A stretch of 64,000 bases of DNA from Bradyrhizobium sp. WSM471 (GTDB lineage: Bacteria; Pseudomonadota; Alphaproteobacteria; Rhizobiales; Xanthobacteraceae), in NCBI RefSeq assembly GCF_000244915.1, contig NZ_CM001442.1, positions 4,340,001 to 4,404,000 of the forward strand. Direction: 5' to 3'. The position numbers were made by a program, and so were the translations under genes. The stretch's first letter is position 1, and the number at the start of each line of letters is the position of its first letter. Of the stretch, positions 35,571 through 45,610 are shown piece by piece. A model generated the notes under the pieces. It searched no databases and was not told where the DNA came from. It worked only from the letters and a program-made list of their open reading frames with translations.

Positions 35571-36647
35571 ATGGCAGGCGCGATGAGGCGCTGCCAACGC
35601 AACGAGACCCCTGTGACCGGCTCGGCAGTATCTGGCTCTAAGCCATTGAAGATAGGCGATATTGATGTCGCCACCCCGGTCTTCCTGGCGCCGATGTCGG
35701 GGGTGACTGACTCGCCCGTCCGCCGGCTGGCCGCGGAGTTGGGCGCCGGTCTGGTGGTGTCCGAAATGACGGCCAGCGACGAACTCGCCAATGGCCATCA
35801 TATGTCCCGGTTGCGCTGCGAAGCCACGGGCATCGGTCCGCACGTGGTCCAGCTCGCCGGCTGTGAGACGCATTGGATGGCGGAGGGCGCCCGGATCGCT
35901 GAAGCCGAAGGCGCCGACATCATCGACATCAACATGGGCTGTCCGGCCCGCCACGTCACCGGCGGCCAGTCCGGCTCCGCCTTGATGCGCGACCTCGACC
36001 ACGCCGTCAGCCTGATCGAAGCGACGATCGCGGCGGTGAAGGTACCGGTGACGCTGAAGATGCGGCTCGGCTGGGACGACCGCACCCGCAACGCGCCGGA
36101 ACTGGCGCGGCGCGCGCAGGCATCAGGCATCAAGCTCGTCACCGTGCACGGCCGCACCCGCTGCCAGTTCTACAAGGGCGAGGCCGATTGGGACGCGATC
36201 CGCGCCGTACGCGAGGCCATCTCCATTCCGCTCGTCGTCAATGGCGACATCACCACTTTCGAGAAGGCGCTTGCGGCGTTAGAGGCCTCCGGTGCCGATG
36301 CTGTGATGATCGGCCGAGGCGCGCAGGGCCAGCCCTGGCTGCCCGGCCAGATCGGCCGGCGCCTCAAGGGCGGGGCGGCGGAGGCCACGCCGTCGCTCGA
36401 GACGCAGCTGCATTATGTCCGCACGCTTTATGAAGGCGTCTGCGCGCTGTACGGCCTGCGCATCGGACTGCGGCACGCGCGGAAACATCTGGGCTGGGCC
36501 CTCGACGTCGCGGCCGATGTGAGCCGCGCCCCGGCCGGGAAGCTGAAATCCTGGCGCCAGAAAATCCTCACCTCGGAGGATCCGCGCCTCGTCCACCGGT
36601 CACTGCAAGATGCCTTCGACGACTTTGCATGGAGCGCCGCTGCATGA
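35571..36647 (+). CDS. dusB: tRNA-dihydrouridine synthase (NifR3/DusB)
   Basis: 358-residue FMN enzyme reducing uridine in tRNA to dihydrouridine. Seen: [49 protein letters not shown] with the catalytic Cys in [50 protein letters not shown]; and a helical C-terminal domain. First gene of the classical nifR3-ntrB-ntrC operon. ATG 35571 is followed in frame by a second ATG (35583); the first ~25 residues are not conserved, so the start could be later. The stop overlaps the ntrB ATG. Confidence 0.95.
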   Translation: MAGAMRRCQRNETPVTGSAVSGSKPLKIGDIDVATPVFLAPMSGVTDSPVRRLAAELGAGLVVSEMTASDELANGHHMSRLRCEATGIGPHVVQLAGCETHWMAEGARIAEAEGADIIDINMGCPARHVTGGQSGSALMRDLDHAVSLIEATIAAVKVPVTLKMRLGWDDRTRNAPELARRAQASGIKLVTVHGRTRCQFYKGEADWDAIRAVREAISIPLVVNGDITTFEKALAALEASGADAVMIGRGAQGQPWLPGQIGRRLKGGAAEATPSLETQLHYVRTLYEGVCALYGLRIGLRHARKHLGWALDVAADVSRAPAGKLKSWRQKILTSEDPRLVHRSLQDAFDDFAWSAAA

Positions 36648-37819
36648 GCTCAGCCGCTGAACATCGTCGGCCCGTTGCGTCCGACAGCGATGCCATCCTG
36701 GACGCATTGCCCAATCCCATGCTCATGATCGGGCCGGACGGCAAGATCGTCGCCGCCAACATCGCGACCGAAGCCTTCTTCGATATCTCGACGCAGTTCT
36801 TGAAGCGGCAGTCGCTGAAAGAGCTGGTGCCGTTCGGCAGCCCGTTGCTGGCGCTGATCGACCAGGTGCGTTCGTCGAACGCGCCGGTCAACGAGTACAA
36901 GGTCGATCTGGGCACGCCGCGCATGGGCGGAGACCGCCAGGTCGATCTGCATGTGGCCCCGGTGACGGAACGGCCCGGCCATATCGTGGTGATGCTCCAG
37001 GAGCGCTCCATCGCCGACAAGATGGACCGCCAGCTCACCCATCGCAGCGCCGCGCGCTCGGTGATCGCGCTCGCCGCGATGCTGGCGCATGAAATCAAGA
37101 ACCCGCTCTCCGGCATCCGCGGCGCGGCGCAGCTCCTGGAGCAGCAGGCCTCTTCGGAAGACCGCATGCTGACGCGGCTGATCTGCGACGAGGCCGACCG
37201 CATCGTGACGCTGGTCGACCGCATGGAGGTGTTCGGCGACGAGCGCCCTGTGGTGCGCGGCCCCGTCAACATTCATTCGGTGCTCGATCACGTCAAACGG
37301 CTGGCGCAGTCCGGCTTTGCCCGCAACATCCGCTTCATCGAGGACTACGATCCCTCGCTGCCGCCCGTGCTGGCGAACCAGGACCAGCTCATCCAGGTGT
37401 TCCTCAACCTCGTGAAGAACGCCGCCGAAGCGCTGATCGACGTTTCCGACGGCGAAATCCAGCTCACCACAGCATTCCGCCCCGGCGTGCGCCTGTCAGT
37501 CCCCGGTCAAAAATCCCGTGTATCCCTGCCGCTCGAATTCTGCGTGAAGGACAATGGACCAGGCGTGCCGGACGATCTTCTGCCCAACCTGTTCGATCCC
37601 TTCGTCACCACCAAGCAGACCGGCTCGGGTCTGGGTCTCGCGCTGGTCGCAAAGATCATCGGGGATCACGGGGGCATCATCGAATGCGAATCTCAGCCGC
37701 GGAAGACCACCTTCCGCGTGCTGATGCCGATGTATTCCACATCGGTGAAACATGCCGATCAAAGCAGTCGCGACGGCTCTGCCGGGAAGTCGTCGTCTGC
37801 GTCACAGGGGGCAAAATGA
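36644..37819 (+). CDS. ntrB: Nitrogen regulation sensor histidine kinase NtrB (GlnL)
   Basis: 391-residue soluble kinase that phosphorylates NtrC under nitrogen limitation and is controlled by PII. Seen: N-terminal PAS domain ([22 protein letters not shown]), H-box [22 protein letters not shown] with His149, N-box [12 protein letters not shown], and ATP-lid motifs [18 protein letters not shown] and GSGLGLAL. No membrane segment, as expected. ATG 36644 overlaps the dusB stop (ATGA); a TTG 15 bases earlier is possible. The last ~25 residues are a Ser/Lys-rich tail. ntrC follows after 9 bases. Confidence 0.97.
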   Translation: MSSAAEHRRPVASDSDAILDALPNPMLMIGPDGKIVAANIATEAFFDISTQFLKRQSLKELVPFGSPLLALIDQVRSSNAPVNEYKVDLGTPRMGGDRQVDLHVAPVTERPGHIVVMLQERSIADKMDRQLTHRSAARSVIALAAMLAHEIKNPLSGIRGAAQLLEQQASSEDRMLTRLICDEADRIVTLVDRMEVFGDERPVVRGPVNIHSVLDHVKRLAQSGFARNIRFIEDYDPSLPPVLANQDQLIQVFLNLVKNAAEALIDVSDGEIQLTTAFRPGVRLSVPGQKSRVSLPLEFCVKDNGPGVPDDLLPNLFDPFVTTKQTGSGLGLALVAKIIGDHGGIIECESQPRKTTFRVLMPMYSTSVKHADQSSRDGSAGKSSSASQGAK

Positions 37820-37828
37820 GGATTAACG

Positions 37829-39271
37829 ATGCCCGCAGGTAGCATTCTCGTTGCTGATGACGACACCGCCATCCGCACGGTTCTCAATCAGGCACTTTCG
37901 CGCGCCGGCTACGAAGTGCGGCTGACCGGCAATGCCGCGACGCTGTGGCGATGGGTCAGCCAGGGGGAGGGCGATCTCGTCATCACCGACGTGGTGATGC
38001 CCGACGAGAACGCGTTCGACCTGTTGCCGCGGATCAAGAAGATGCGGCCGAATTTGCCTGTCATCGTCATGAGCGCGCAAAACACCTTCATGACGGCGAT
38101 CCGCGCCTCCGAGCGCGGGGCGTACGAATATCTGCCAAAGCCCTTCGACCTGAAGGAGCTGATCGCCATCGTCGGCCGCGCGCTGGCCGAGCCGAAGGAG
38201 CGGGTCTCGACGCCGAACGAGGACGCCGAGATGGAGGCGATCCCGCTGGTCGGCCGCTCGCCGGCGATGCAGGAAATCTATCGCGTGCTGGCGCGCCTGA
38301 TGCAGACCGACCTCACCGTGATGATCACGGGCGAATCCGGTACCGGCAAGGAGCTGGTGGCGCGGGCGTTGCACGACTACGGCAAGCGCCGCAACGGCCC
38401 GTTTGTCGCGGTCAACATGGCGGCGATCCCGCGCGACCTGATCGAGTCGGAACTGTTCGGCCACGAGCGCGGCGCCTTTACCGGCGCCAACACCCGCGCC
38501 TCCGGCCGGTTCGAGCAGGCCGAGGGCGGCACGCTGTTCCTGGACGAGATCGGCGACATGCCGATGGAGGCGCAGACCCGCCTGCTGCGCGTGCTTCAGC
38601 AGGGCGAATACACCACGGTCGGCGGCCGCACCCCGATCAAGACCGACGTGCGCATCGTCGCGGCTTCCAATAAGGACCTGCGCGTCCTGATCCAGCAGGG
38701 CCTGTTCCGCGAAGATCTGTTCTTCCGCCTCAACGTCGTGCCGTTGCGGCTGCCGCCCTTGCGCGAGCGCATCGAGGATCTGCCCGATCTCATCCGTCAT
38801 TTCTTCGCGCTGGCGGAGAAGGACGGACTGCCGCCGAAGAAGCTCGACACGCTGGCGCTGGAGCGGATGAAGCAGCACCGCTGGCCGGGCAACGTGCGCG
38901 AGCTCGAGAACCTCGCCCGCCGTCTCGCGGCACTCTATCCGCAGGACGTGATCACGGGCTCCGTCATCGACGGCGAGCTGGCGCCACCCACGGTCAGCCC
39001 GGGTGCCGCAGTCCAACATGGCGTCGACAATCTCGGCGGCGCCGTGGAAGCGTATCTCTCCTCGCACTTCCAGGGCTTCCCAAACGGCGTGCCGCCGCCG
39101 GGCCTCTATCACCGCATCCTGAAGGAGATCGAGGTGCCGCTGCTCACGGCCGCGCTCGCGGCGACCCGCGGCAACCAGATCCGTGCCGCCGATCTGCTCG
39201 GCCTCAACCGCAACACGCTGCGGAAGAAGATCCGGGATCTCGATATCCAGGTGTATCGGAGCGGGGGCTAG
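37829..39271 (+). CDS. ntrC: Nitrogen regulator NtrC (sigma54-dependent activator)
   Basis: 480-residue response regulator activating sigma54 promoters for nitrogen assimilation. Seen: receiver domain with acidic pocket ILVADDD and phosphoacceptor Asp54 ([10 protein letters not shown]), KP in [13 protein letters not shown]+ domain with Walker [16 protein letters not shown] loop contacting sigma54, Walker [14 protein letters not shown] and R-finger region; C-terminal Fis-type HTH ([30 protein letters not shown]). Complete and standard for the family. It follows ntrB, with a strong hairpin downstream at 39291. Confidence 0.97.
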   Translation: MPAGSILVADDDTAIRTVLNQALSRAGYEVRLTGNAATLWRWVSQGEGDLVITDVVMPDENAFDLLPRIKKMRPNLPVIVMSAQNTFMTAIRASERGAYEYLPKPFDLKELIAIVGRALAEPKERVSTPNEDAEMEAIPLVGRSPAMQEIYRVLARLMQTDLTVMITGESGTGKELVARALHDYGKRRNGPFVAVNMAAIPRDLIESELFGHERGAFTGANTRASGRFEQAEGGTLFLDEIGDMPMEAQTRLLRVLQQGEYTTVGGRTPIKTDVRIVAASNKDLRVLIQQGLFREDLFFRLNVVPLRLPPLRERIEDLPDLIRHFFALAEKDGLPPKKLDTLALERMKQHRWPGNVRELENLARRLAALYPQDVITGSVIDGELAPPTVSPGAAVQHGVDNLGGAVEAYLSSHFQGFPNGVPPPGLYHRILKEIEVPLLTAALAATRGNQIRAADLLGLNRNTLRKKIRDLDIQVYRSGG

Positions 39272-39290
39272 CCTTCCCGCAACCGACGGT

Positions 39291-39322
39291 GGCTCAGCTC
39301 CCCTATCAAGCGGAGCTGAGCC
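39291..39322 (+). terminator. Hairpin after ntrC
   Basis: Perfect 10-bp stem GGCTCAGCTC / GAGCTGAGCC with a 12-base loop, 19 bases after the ntrC stop. No T-run follows, so it may be a weak or Rho-assisted terminator or an mRNA-stabilising structure separating ntrBC from ntrYX. Confidence 0.5.
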
Positions 39323-39438
39323 TGTCCGGTTCGCGTTGGCCGTTGTGGCTGACGCGGTGAGCAGAAGTCCCGATGGGACCGAAACGTTCCTCCGGAACAT
39401 TCATATGGTGATTTCAGCCGCGGGACGCGGCCCCAGAC

Positions 39439-39711
39439 CTATCTGACAAACCGGCCTGCTACCTGTATCGCGCTGGCAACGTTCGCATTGGGCTCCTGCA
39501 CCCCGAGACCATTGACCAGCAGATCCGCCGCCACGATCAGCAGCAGCACGGCCGACACCATCATTGCGAGAAAGAACTTGTGCATCCCGGTCAAGCCGTG
39601 AGGGCTGGAATCCGTTCCGGCATCCGGCATGTCGCTGTGGATGCGCGGGTCGGTCGCGGCGGTGGCGCCGCGGAATTGTCGCAATTCGGCAACAATGTGG
39701 TACGAATACAT
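39439..39711 (-). CDS. Possible small membrane protein between ntrC and ntrY, opposite strand
   Basis: 90-residue frame (MYSYHIVAELRQFRG...) with one clear hydrophobic helix FFLAMMVSAVLLLIVAADLL in the second half and a short C-terminal tail ending AIQVAGRFVR. A shorter version of 48 residues starts at ATG 39585 (MHKFFLAMMVS), just before the helix. The helix is convincing but ribosome binding sites for both starts are weak. It is divergent from ntrY (47 bases). The region is otherwise a 487-base gap containing only the ntrC hairpin. Confidence 0.42.
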   Translation of the reverse strand: MYSYHIVAELRQFRGATAATDPRIHSDMPDAGTDSSPHGLTGMHKFFLAMMVSAVLLLIVAADLLVNGLGVQEPNANVASAIQVAGRFVR

Positions 39712-39758
39712 CAGTATCCGCCCGCCGCGGACCTCCGTTTTCAGCACCCATTGCCGGA

Positions 39759-42152
39759 ATGACCAGCGCAGACACCTCGGCCGCATCCTTTGACACGGCC
39801 CCAGCAGAAGAGCCCCGGCGTTGGTCGGCGCGACGCTGGCTGGCGCCCTTTGCCGTGGCGCTGGCGCTGCTGTCGGCCTTGCTCACCTTCCTGGTCCTGA
39901 CCGGCCTCACCAGCATCGAACTGACGCCGCAAGTTGTCCGTTCGTTCTACCTGAGCAACGCAGCCACCATCCTGCTGCTGGTCGGCATCATCATCCGCGA
40001 GCTCTGGCAGCTGATCCTGGCGCGACGGCGGGGCAGGGCGGCGGCACGCCTCCATGTCCAGATCGTCAGCCTGTTCTCGATCGTGGCGGTGCTGCCGGCG
40101 GTGCTGGTTGCCGTCGTCGCCAACGTCACCATCGAACGCGGCCTCGATCGCCTGTTCTCCGGCCCGACCAAGGAGGTGATCCAGAATTCGCTGACGATCG
40201 CGCGGGCCTACATGCAGGATCATGCGCAGCTGATCCGGGGCGACATTCTCGGCATGGCCAACGACATCGCCCACGCGCGCCCGCTCTACGACCAGGATCG
40301 CCGCTCGTTTCGCGAATTGCTGACGTCCAGCGCCGCCTCGCGCAATCTGCCGGGCGCGATGATCATCGACAAGAACACCAACATTCTCGAATCCGCTGAC
40401 ACCGGCATGCGGCTGGCCTATTCGCCGCCGGCACCGGACTTCCTCAGCAACGTCAACGAATCCGAGCCCGAGATCGCTGTGCTGCCCGATGCGAGCTACG
40501 TCGCCGCAGTGGTCCGCTTACGCGCCTTCAGCGACACTTTCCTCTACGTCGCGCGGCCGCTCGATCCGAATGTCGTCAACCAGCTCAAGCAGACCGAGGT
40601 CAGCGTCGCCGAATACGCCCAGATCGAGTCGCGCCGGCTCGGCATCCAGGTCGCGTTCGCGCTGATGTTCGCGGTGATCGCGCTGACCATCCTGATGGCC
40701 TCGGTGCTGATCGGCCTCAACTTCGCCAACTCGCTGGTCTCGCCGATCCGGCGGCTGATGAACGCGGCCCAGACGGTCTCGACCGGCGATCTCCATGTGA
40801 AAGTGCCGGTGCACCAGTCCGAAGGCGACCTCGCCCAGCTGGGTGAGACCTTCAACAAGATGACGGAGGAGTTGCGCAGCCAGCGCGACGAGCTCGTCAA
40901 CGCCAGCGACCTCATCGACAGCCGCCGCCGCTTCATCGAGGCGGTGCTGTCGTCCGCGAGCGCCGGCATCATCGGCGTGGATAATTCAGGCAGCGTCGGC
41001 ATTCTCAACCGTTCCGCCGAAAAGCTGATCGGGCACTCGGAAGCCGAGACGCTCGGCCATCCGCTCTCCGACGTACTTCCCGAGCTCGAAGAGATGATGA
41101 AGACGGCGCGGGAAGGGACCCAGCGCCTGGTGCAGGGGCAGATCACGATCACGCGGGACGGGCAGGAGCGCAATCTGTCGGTGCGCGTCAGCGCCGAGAA
41201 GACCAGCCAACCGCACGACAGCTACATCATCACGCTCGACGACATCACCGAGCTGGTCTCGGCGCAACGCACCTCGGCCTGGGGCGACGTCGCGCGCCGC
41301 ATCGCGCATGAGATCAAGAACCCGCTGACCCCGATCCAGCTCTCCGCCGAGCGCATTCGCCGCAAATTCGGCAAGGACATCACCGAGGGCAAGGACAAGC
41401 AGATCTTCGAACAGTGCACCGACACCATCGTGCGCCAGGTCGACGACATCCGCCGCATGGTCGACGAGTTCTCGCGCTTCGCGCGGATGCCGAAGCCGGT
41501 GATGGAGGGTGAGGACGTCGCCGACGCAGTGCGCCAGGCGGTGTTCCTGATGAAGGTCGCCCACCCCGAAATCGATATCGAGGCCGAGTTCAGGGAAGAC
41601 CCGCTGCGCGCCCAGTTCGACCGGCGGCTGATCTCGCAGGCTGTCACCAACATCGTCAAGAACGCCACCGAGGCGATCGAGCAGGTCCCCCTGGAGGAGC
41701 TCGGCAAGGGCCGGATCGACGTCGTGGTCTCGCGCGAGGGCGAGGACGTGCTGATCGACGTCGTCGATAACGGCATCGGCCTGCCCAAGGTGGCGCGCTC
41801 GCGCCTGCTCGAGCCCTATGTGACGACACGCGCCAAGGGCACCGGCCTCGGGCTCGCGATCGTCGGTCGCGTGCTGGAAGACCATGGTGGGCGCATCGAA
41901 CTGAAAGATGCCTCGGACTTCCGCGAGGGACAGCGTGGCGCCTGGATGCGGATGCGTTTTGCGATCTCCGGCGCTCCCGCCAAGAGCGAGGGGGCCGAAC
42001 CGCCGGCCGCGGCAACGGCCAAGCCGGACATCGGCGAAACGGCCACGCAATCCGTCAAGGATCCGGAAACAAAAGAGGCGGCCGCCGAAACCAAAGAGCC
42101 GGCTGAAAAGACCAATGATTCAACGAACATCGAAGCCTCAACAGGCAGCTGA
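39759..42152 (+). CDS. ntrY: Nitrogen regulation sensor histidine kinase NtrY
   Basis: 797-residue membrane kinase, partner of NtrX, linked to nitrogen, redox and envelope responses in alphaproteobacteria. Seen: N-terminal helices (PFAVALALLSALLTFLVLTGL; AATILLLVGIIIRELW; IVSLFSIVAVLPAVLVAVVA) and a further helix near IQVAFALMFAVIALTILMAS after an extracytoplasmic region; HAMP segment (LVSPIRRLMNAAQTVSTGDL); PAS domain (AGIIGVDNSGSVGILN); H-box [21 protein letters not shown]-box NIVKNATEAI; G-boxes DNGIGLP and GTGLGLAI; C-terminal Ala/Lys/Glu-rich tail. ATG 39759 is chosen; upstream sequence in frame is not NtrY-like. ntrX follows after 15 bases. Confidence 0.96.
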   Translation: MTSADTSAASFDTAPAEEPRRWSARRWLAPFAVALALLSALLTFLVLTGLTSIELTPQVVRSFYLSNAATILLLVGIIIRELWQLILARRRGRAAARLHVQIVSLFSIVAVLPAVLVAVVANVTIERGLDRLFSGPTKEVIQNSLTIARAYMQDHAQLIRGDILGMANDIAHARPLYDQDRRSFRELLTSSAASRNLPGAMIIDKNTNILESADTGMRLAYSPPAPDFLSNVNESEPEIAVLPDASYVAAVVRLRAFSDTFLYVARPLDPNVVNQLKQTEVSVAEYAQIESRRLGIQVAFALMFAVIALTILMASVLIGLNFANSLVSPIRRLMNAAQTVSTGDLHVKVPVHQSEGDLAQLGETFNKMTEELRSQRDELVNASDLIDSRRRFIEAVLSSASAGIIGVDNSGSVGILNRSAEKLIGHSEAETLGHPLSDVLPELEEMMKTAREGTQRLVQGQITITRDGQERNLSVRVSAEKTSQPHDSYIITLDDITELVSAQRTSAWGDVARRIAHEIKNPLTPIQLSAERIRRKFGKDITEGKDKQIFEQCTDTIVRQVDDIRRMVDEFSRFARMPKPVMEGEDVADAVRQAVFLMKVAHPEIDIEAEFREDPLRAQFDRRLISQAVTNIVKNATEAIEQVPLEELGKGRIDVVVSREGEDVLIDVVDNGIGLPKVARSRLLEPYVTTRAKGTGLGLAIVGRVLEDHGGRIELKDASDFREGQRGAWMRMRFAISGAPAKSEGAEPPAAATAKPDIGETATQSVKDPETKEAAAETKEPAEKTNDSTNIEASTGS

Positions 42153-42167
42153 GAAAACAGGCGACCC

Positions 42168-43538
42168 ATGGCAAGTGAAATTCTGATTGTCGATGATGAG
42201 GCCGATATTCGGGATCTCGTTGCGGGCATCCTCGAAGACGAGGGCTTCGTGACCCGGACCGCGCGCGACAGCGATACGGCGCTTGCCGAGATCGCCAACC
42301 GCAGGCCGCATCTGGTGTTCCTCGACATCTGGCTGCAGGGCTCCAAGTTGGACGGCTTGCAACTGCTGGAGCAGGTCAAGAAGGACAACCCCGATCTGCC
42401 GGTCGTGATGATCTCCGGCCACGGCAACATCGAGACTGCGGTCGCCGCGATCAAACGTGGCGCCTACGACTTCATCGAGAAGCCGTTCAAGACCGACCGG
42501 CTGATCCTGGTCGCGAACCGTGCACTGGAGAACTCGCGGCTCAAGCGCGAGGTCAAGGAGCTGAAGCAGCTCGCGCCGAGCGCAAGCTCGCTAGTCGGCC
42601 GCTCGCCCAGCATGAACCAGCTGCGCCAGACCATCGAGCGTGCGGCCAAGGCCAACAGCCGCATCCTGATCGTCGGTCCCGCCGGTGCCGGCAAGGAACT
42701 GACCGCACGCACGTTGCACACCGCCTCGGGCCGTGCCGACGGCCCCTTCGTCGTCATCAACGCCGCTGCGATCACACCCGAGCGGATGGAGCACGAGCTG
42801 TTCGGCATCGAGCAGTCCAACGGCGAGCACGCGCGCAAGCCCGGCGCGCTCGAAGAGGCCCATGGCGGCACGCTTTTCATCGACGAGATCGCGGACATGC
42901 CGCGCGAGACACAGAACAAGATCTTGCGCGTGCTGGTCGAGCAGTCGTTCCAGCGCGTCGGCGGCAATGGCAAGGTGCAGGTCGACGTCCGCATCATCTC
43001 CTCCACCGCGCGCAACCTCGAAGAGGAGATCGCGGCGGGTCATTTCCGCGAGGACCTCTATCACCGGCTCTCGGTGGTGCCGATCCGCGTGCCGGCGCTG
43101 TCGGAGCGGCGCGAGGACATTCCGGAATTGATCGACTACTTCATGGAGCAGATCTCCGCGGGCAGCGGCCTGCCCAAGCGGCAGATCGGGCAGGACGCGA
43201 TGGCGGTGCTGCAGTCGCATGTCTGGCCGGGCAATGTGCGCCAGCTCCGCAACAACGTTGAGAGAGTCATGATTCTGGCCGCGGGCGGGCCGGAGGTCAT
43301 CATCACTGCCGACATGCTGCCGCAGGACGTCGGCTCCATGGTGCCGGCGATGCCGACCAGCAACAATGGCGAGCACATCATGGGCCTGCCGCTGCGCGAA
43401 GCGCGCGAAGTGTTCGAGCGCGACTATTTGATTGCACAGATCAGCCGTTTTTCAGGAAATATTTCTCGCACGGCCGAGTTTGTTGGCATGGAACGCTCGG
43501 CACTGCACCGGAAGTTGAAGGCGCTCGGCGTCGGCTAA
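42168..43538 (+). CDS. ntrX: Response regulator NtrX
   Basis: 456-residue NtrC-family regulator paired with NtrY. Seen: receiver with ILIVDDEADI and phosphoacceptor Asp53 (HLVFLDIWLQG), KP in IEKPFK; AAA+ domain with Walker A GPAGAGKE and GGTLFIDEIADMP; C-terminal Fis-type HTH (ISRFSGNISRTAEFVGMERSALHRKLKALG). The sigma54-contact GAFTGA loop is absent: after ELFG the sequence reads IEQSNGEHARKPGALEEAHGG. This matches known alphaproteobacterial NtrX proteins, which can act without sigma54. Start ATG 42168. hfq follows 237 bases later. Confidence 0.96.
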   Translation: MASEILIVDDEADIRDLVAGILEDEGFVTRTARDSDTALAEIANRRPHLVFLDIWLQGSKLDGLQLLEQVKKDNPDLPVVMISGHGNIETAVAAIKRGAYDFIEKPFKTDRLILVANRALENSRLKREVKELKQLAPSASSLVGRSPSMNQLRQTIERAAKANSRILIVGPAGAGKELTARTLHTASGRADGPFVVINAAAITPERMEHELFGIEQSNGEHARKPGALEEAHGGTLFIDEIADMPRETQNKILRVLVEQSFQRVGGNGKVQVDVRIISSTARNLEEEIAAGHFREDLYHRLSVVPIRVPALSERREDIPELIDYFMEQISAGSGLPKRQIGQDAMAVLQSHVWPGNVRQLRNNVERVMILAAGGPEVIITADMLPQDVGSMVPAMPTSNNGEHIMGLPLREAREVFERDYLIAQISRFSGNISRTAEFVGMERSALHRKLKALGVG

Positions 43539-43685
43539 CGCTGCGACGTCGTTGGAATAGGCGAGGAAAATCATCGATTTCCGTAGTTTTTCGGGGCAAT
43601 ACGGCATGGGCTGCCGCGTGAAGCGGCTTGCCTAATAAGCCTACCTGTCCTCTAATTGAACCGCTGTCCCTCCGAGGGGGATCTC

Positions 43686-43748
43686 ATGAGGGACGGCAAC
43701 CGGACGAGGACCCCGAATTTCAAAAGAGGGCCGAAACCGGCGCAATAA
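43686..43748 (+). CDS. Possible 20-aa leader ORF before hfq
   Basis: ATG 43686 preceded by GAGGGGG at a good distance (7-8 bases); frame MRDGNRTRTPNFKRGPKPAQ ends 27 bases before the hfq ATG. The peptide is very basic. It could be a translated leader or only a fortuitous frame; no family known. Confidence 0.3.
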   Translation: MRDGNRTRTPNFKRGPKPAQ

Positions 43749-43775
43749 AAAGAAACTCAAAGCGAGAAAAAAACA

Positions 43776-44024
43776 ATGGCGGCAGACCGCGCACAAAACC
43801 TGCAGGACACCTTCCTTAATCACGTTCGCAAAACCAAAACGCCACTGACGATCTTTCTGGTCAACGGAGTGAAGCTCCAGGGCATCGTGACCTGGTTCGA
43901 CAATTTCTGTTTGCTGCTTCGGCGCGACGGTCACTCGCAGCTCGTCTACAAGCATGCGATCTCGACCATCATGCCGGGCGCTCCGATCCAGCTGTTCGAA
44001 GGCGGCGAGGACCAGCCGGCTTGA
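43776..44024 (+). CDS. hfq: RNA chaperone Hfq
   Basis: 82-residue Sm-like protein forming hexamers that pair small RNAs with mRNAs and aid nifA and stress gene expression in rhizobia. Seen: [45 protein letters not shown], given by key parts Gln in LQD, the Sm1 region [19 protein letters not shown], and the Sm2 motif [10 protein letters not shown]. The C-terminal tail is short, as in alphaproteobacteria. ATG 43776 lies behind a purine-rich stretch (AAAGCGAGAAAAAAAC). hflX follows after 11 bases. Confidence 0.97.
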   Translation: MAADRAQNLQDTFLNHVRKTKTPLTIFLVNGVKLQGIVTWFDNFCLLLRRDGHSQLVYKHAISTIMPGAPIQLFEGGEDQPA

Positions 44025-44035
44025 GAGTGATCTGA

Positions 44036-45418
44036 TTGGAACCCCGGAATTTCGACGGGGATGCCGACCGTCCGCGGTCGGCAGGGGGTACGCAGACGGG
44101 GCGGGTGCTTGTCATCGGTCCCTATTTGCGGGTGCGCGCAGGCAGTGCCGACGCGCAATCGGAAGCTCATGTCCTGCGTGACGCGGAAGCCCGGCTCGAC
44201 GAAGCCGCCGGCCTGGCGCGCGCGATCGATCTCGTCGTTGCCGACGCCATCATCGCGCCGATCAACCAGATCCGCCCAGCGACCTATATCGGCAAGGGCA
44301 AGGTCGAGGAGATCGCCGCGCTCGCCAAGAGCCTCGAGGTCGAGCTCGTGGTGATGGATTGCGCGCTGGCGCCGATCCAGCAGCGCAATCTCGAGAAGGA
44401 GTTGCAGGCAAAGGTGCTCGACCGCACCGGCCTCATCCTGGAAATTTTCGGCCGCCGCGCCAAGACCAAGGAAGGCTCGCTCCAGGTCGAGCTCGCGCAT
44501 CTCAACTATCAACGTTCGCGCCTGGTGCGCTCATGGACCCATCTCGAGCGCCAGCGCGGCGGCTTTGGATTCATGGGCGGTCCCGGCGAGACGCAGATCG
44601 AAGCCGACCGCCGTCTGATCCAGGAGCGGATCTCCAAGCTCGAGGGCGAACTGAAGAAGGTGCAGGCGACGCGGCGACTGCATCGCGCAGGTCGCCAGCG
44701 CGTGCCGTACCGCGTCGTGGCGCTGGTCGGCTACACCAATGCCGGCAAGTCGACGCTGTTCAACCGCCTGACCCGCGCCGACGTGCAGGCCGCCGACATG
44801 CTGTTCGCCACGCTGGATCCGACGCTGCGTGCGCTCACCCTGCCGCATGGCGGCAAGGCGATGCTGTCGGACACCGTCGGTTTCATCTCCAATTTGCCGA
44901 CGCAGCTCGTCGCCGCCTTCCGCGCCACGCTGGAGGAGGTGCTGGAGGCCGACGTCATCCTGCATGTGCGCGACATCTCGCACGACGACGCCGAGGCGCA
45001 GCAGAGCGACGTCGACGCCGTGCTGCGCCAGCTCGGCATCAATCCCGACGACTCAGGCCGCATCATCGAGGTCTGGAACAAGATCGACCGTTATGGTCCC
45101 GAACAGCGCGAAGAACTTTTGAACATCGCCGCGCGCAGGCCGGAGGATCATCCGGCGATGCTGGTGTCCGCCGTGTCGGGCGAGGGGGTCGACGCACTGC
45201 TCGCCGCGATCGAGGAGCGCTTGGCCGCCAAGCGCATCACGCTCGACCTCTCCATCGATGCCTCCGATGGCGCCGGGATCAGCTGGCTGCATCGGAATTC
45301 CGAAGTGCTGGCCAAGGAGTTGCACGACGGCCGCTTCGACATGACGGTACGGGTGGACGAGACCAAGCGGGATATCGTGGTGAACAGGTTCGATGCGGTG
45401 CCGCGGCTGAACGCGTAG
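44036..45418 (+). CDS. hflX: GTPase HflX
   Basis: 460-residue ribosome-associated GTPase that rescues stalled or heat-damaged 70S ribosomes. Seen: N-terminal HflX domain with ATYIGKGKVEEIAALA and DRTGLILEIFGRRAKTKEGSLQVELA; RLVRSWTHLERQRGGFGFMGGPGETQIEADRR (key: GFMGGPGETQIE); coiled coil; G domain with G1 GYTNAGKST, G3 DTVGF, G4 NKID, G5 SAVSG; C-terminal extension. Start TTG 44036, supported by its closeness to hfq and by similarity starting at residue ~20; GTG 44104 is a later option. Standard hfq-hflX order. Confidence 0.94.
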   Translation: MEPRNFDGDADRPRSAGGTQTGRVLVIGPYLRVRAGSADAQSEAHVLRDAEARLDEAAGLARAIDLVVADAIIAPINQIRPATYIGKGKVEEIAALAKSLEVELVVMDCALAPIQQRNLEKELQAKVLDRTGLILEIFGRRAKTKEGSLQVELAHLNYQRSRLVRSWTHLERQRGGFGFMGGPGETQIEADRRLIQERISKLEGELKKVQATRRLHRAGRQRVPYRVVALVGYTNAGKSTLFNRLTRADVQAADMLFATLDPTLRALTLPHGGKAMLSDTVGFISNLPTQLVAAFRATLEEVLEADVILHVRDISHDDAEAQQSDVDAVLRQLGINPDDSGRIIEVWNKIDRYGPEQREELLNIAARRPEDHPAMLVSAVSGEGVDALLAAIEERLAAKRITLDLSIDASDGAGISWLHRNSEVLAKELHDGRFDMTVRVDETKRDIVVNRFDAVPRLNA

Positions 45419-45457
45419 ACGCCGTCGCCCCGCCAGTGAGTTGAGCTAACTGCCGCC

Positions 45458-45610
45458 TCAAGCAACGCTGTCATCCCGGACAAGCGTAAGCGCAGATCCG
45501 GGACCCATAACCACAAGCGGCTGGAATTGGCACGCTGGTAGCTCCAGCGTGGTTCAACAATGTGCATTCGCGGCAAGGGTCCTGGCTTTCGCCAGGACGA
45601 CGCTTGAGCT
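45458..45610. repeat. REP-like imperfect palindrome between hflX and mazG
   Basis: Left arm CTCAAGCAACGCTGTCATCC and right arm ending GGACGACGCTTGAGCT are imperfect reverse complements; internal hairpins CCGGACAAGCG..CGCAGATCCGGG and TCCTGGC/GCCAGGA. It sits between convergent genes and touches the mazG stop. Confidence 0.7.

Noticed and set aside
45530..45550. Possible sigma54 promoter (TGGCACG with TAGCT downstream)
   Set aside because: The -12 element lacks TTGC, and the site lies inside a palindromic repeat between convergent genes.
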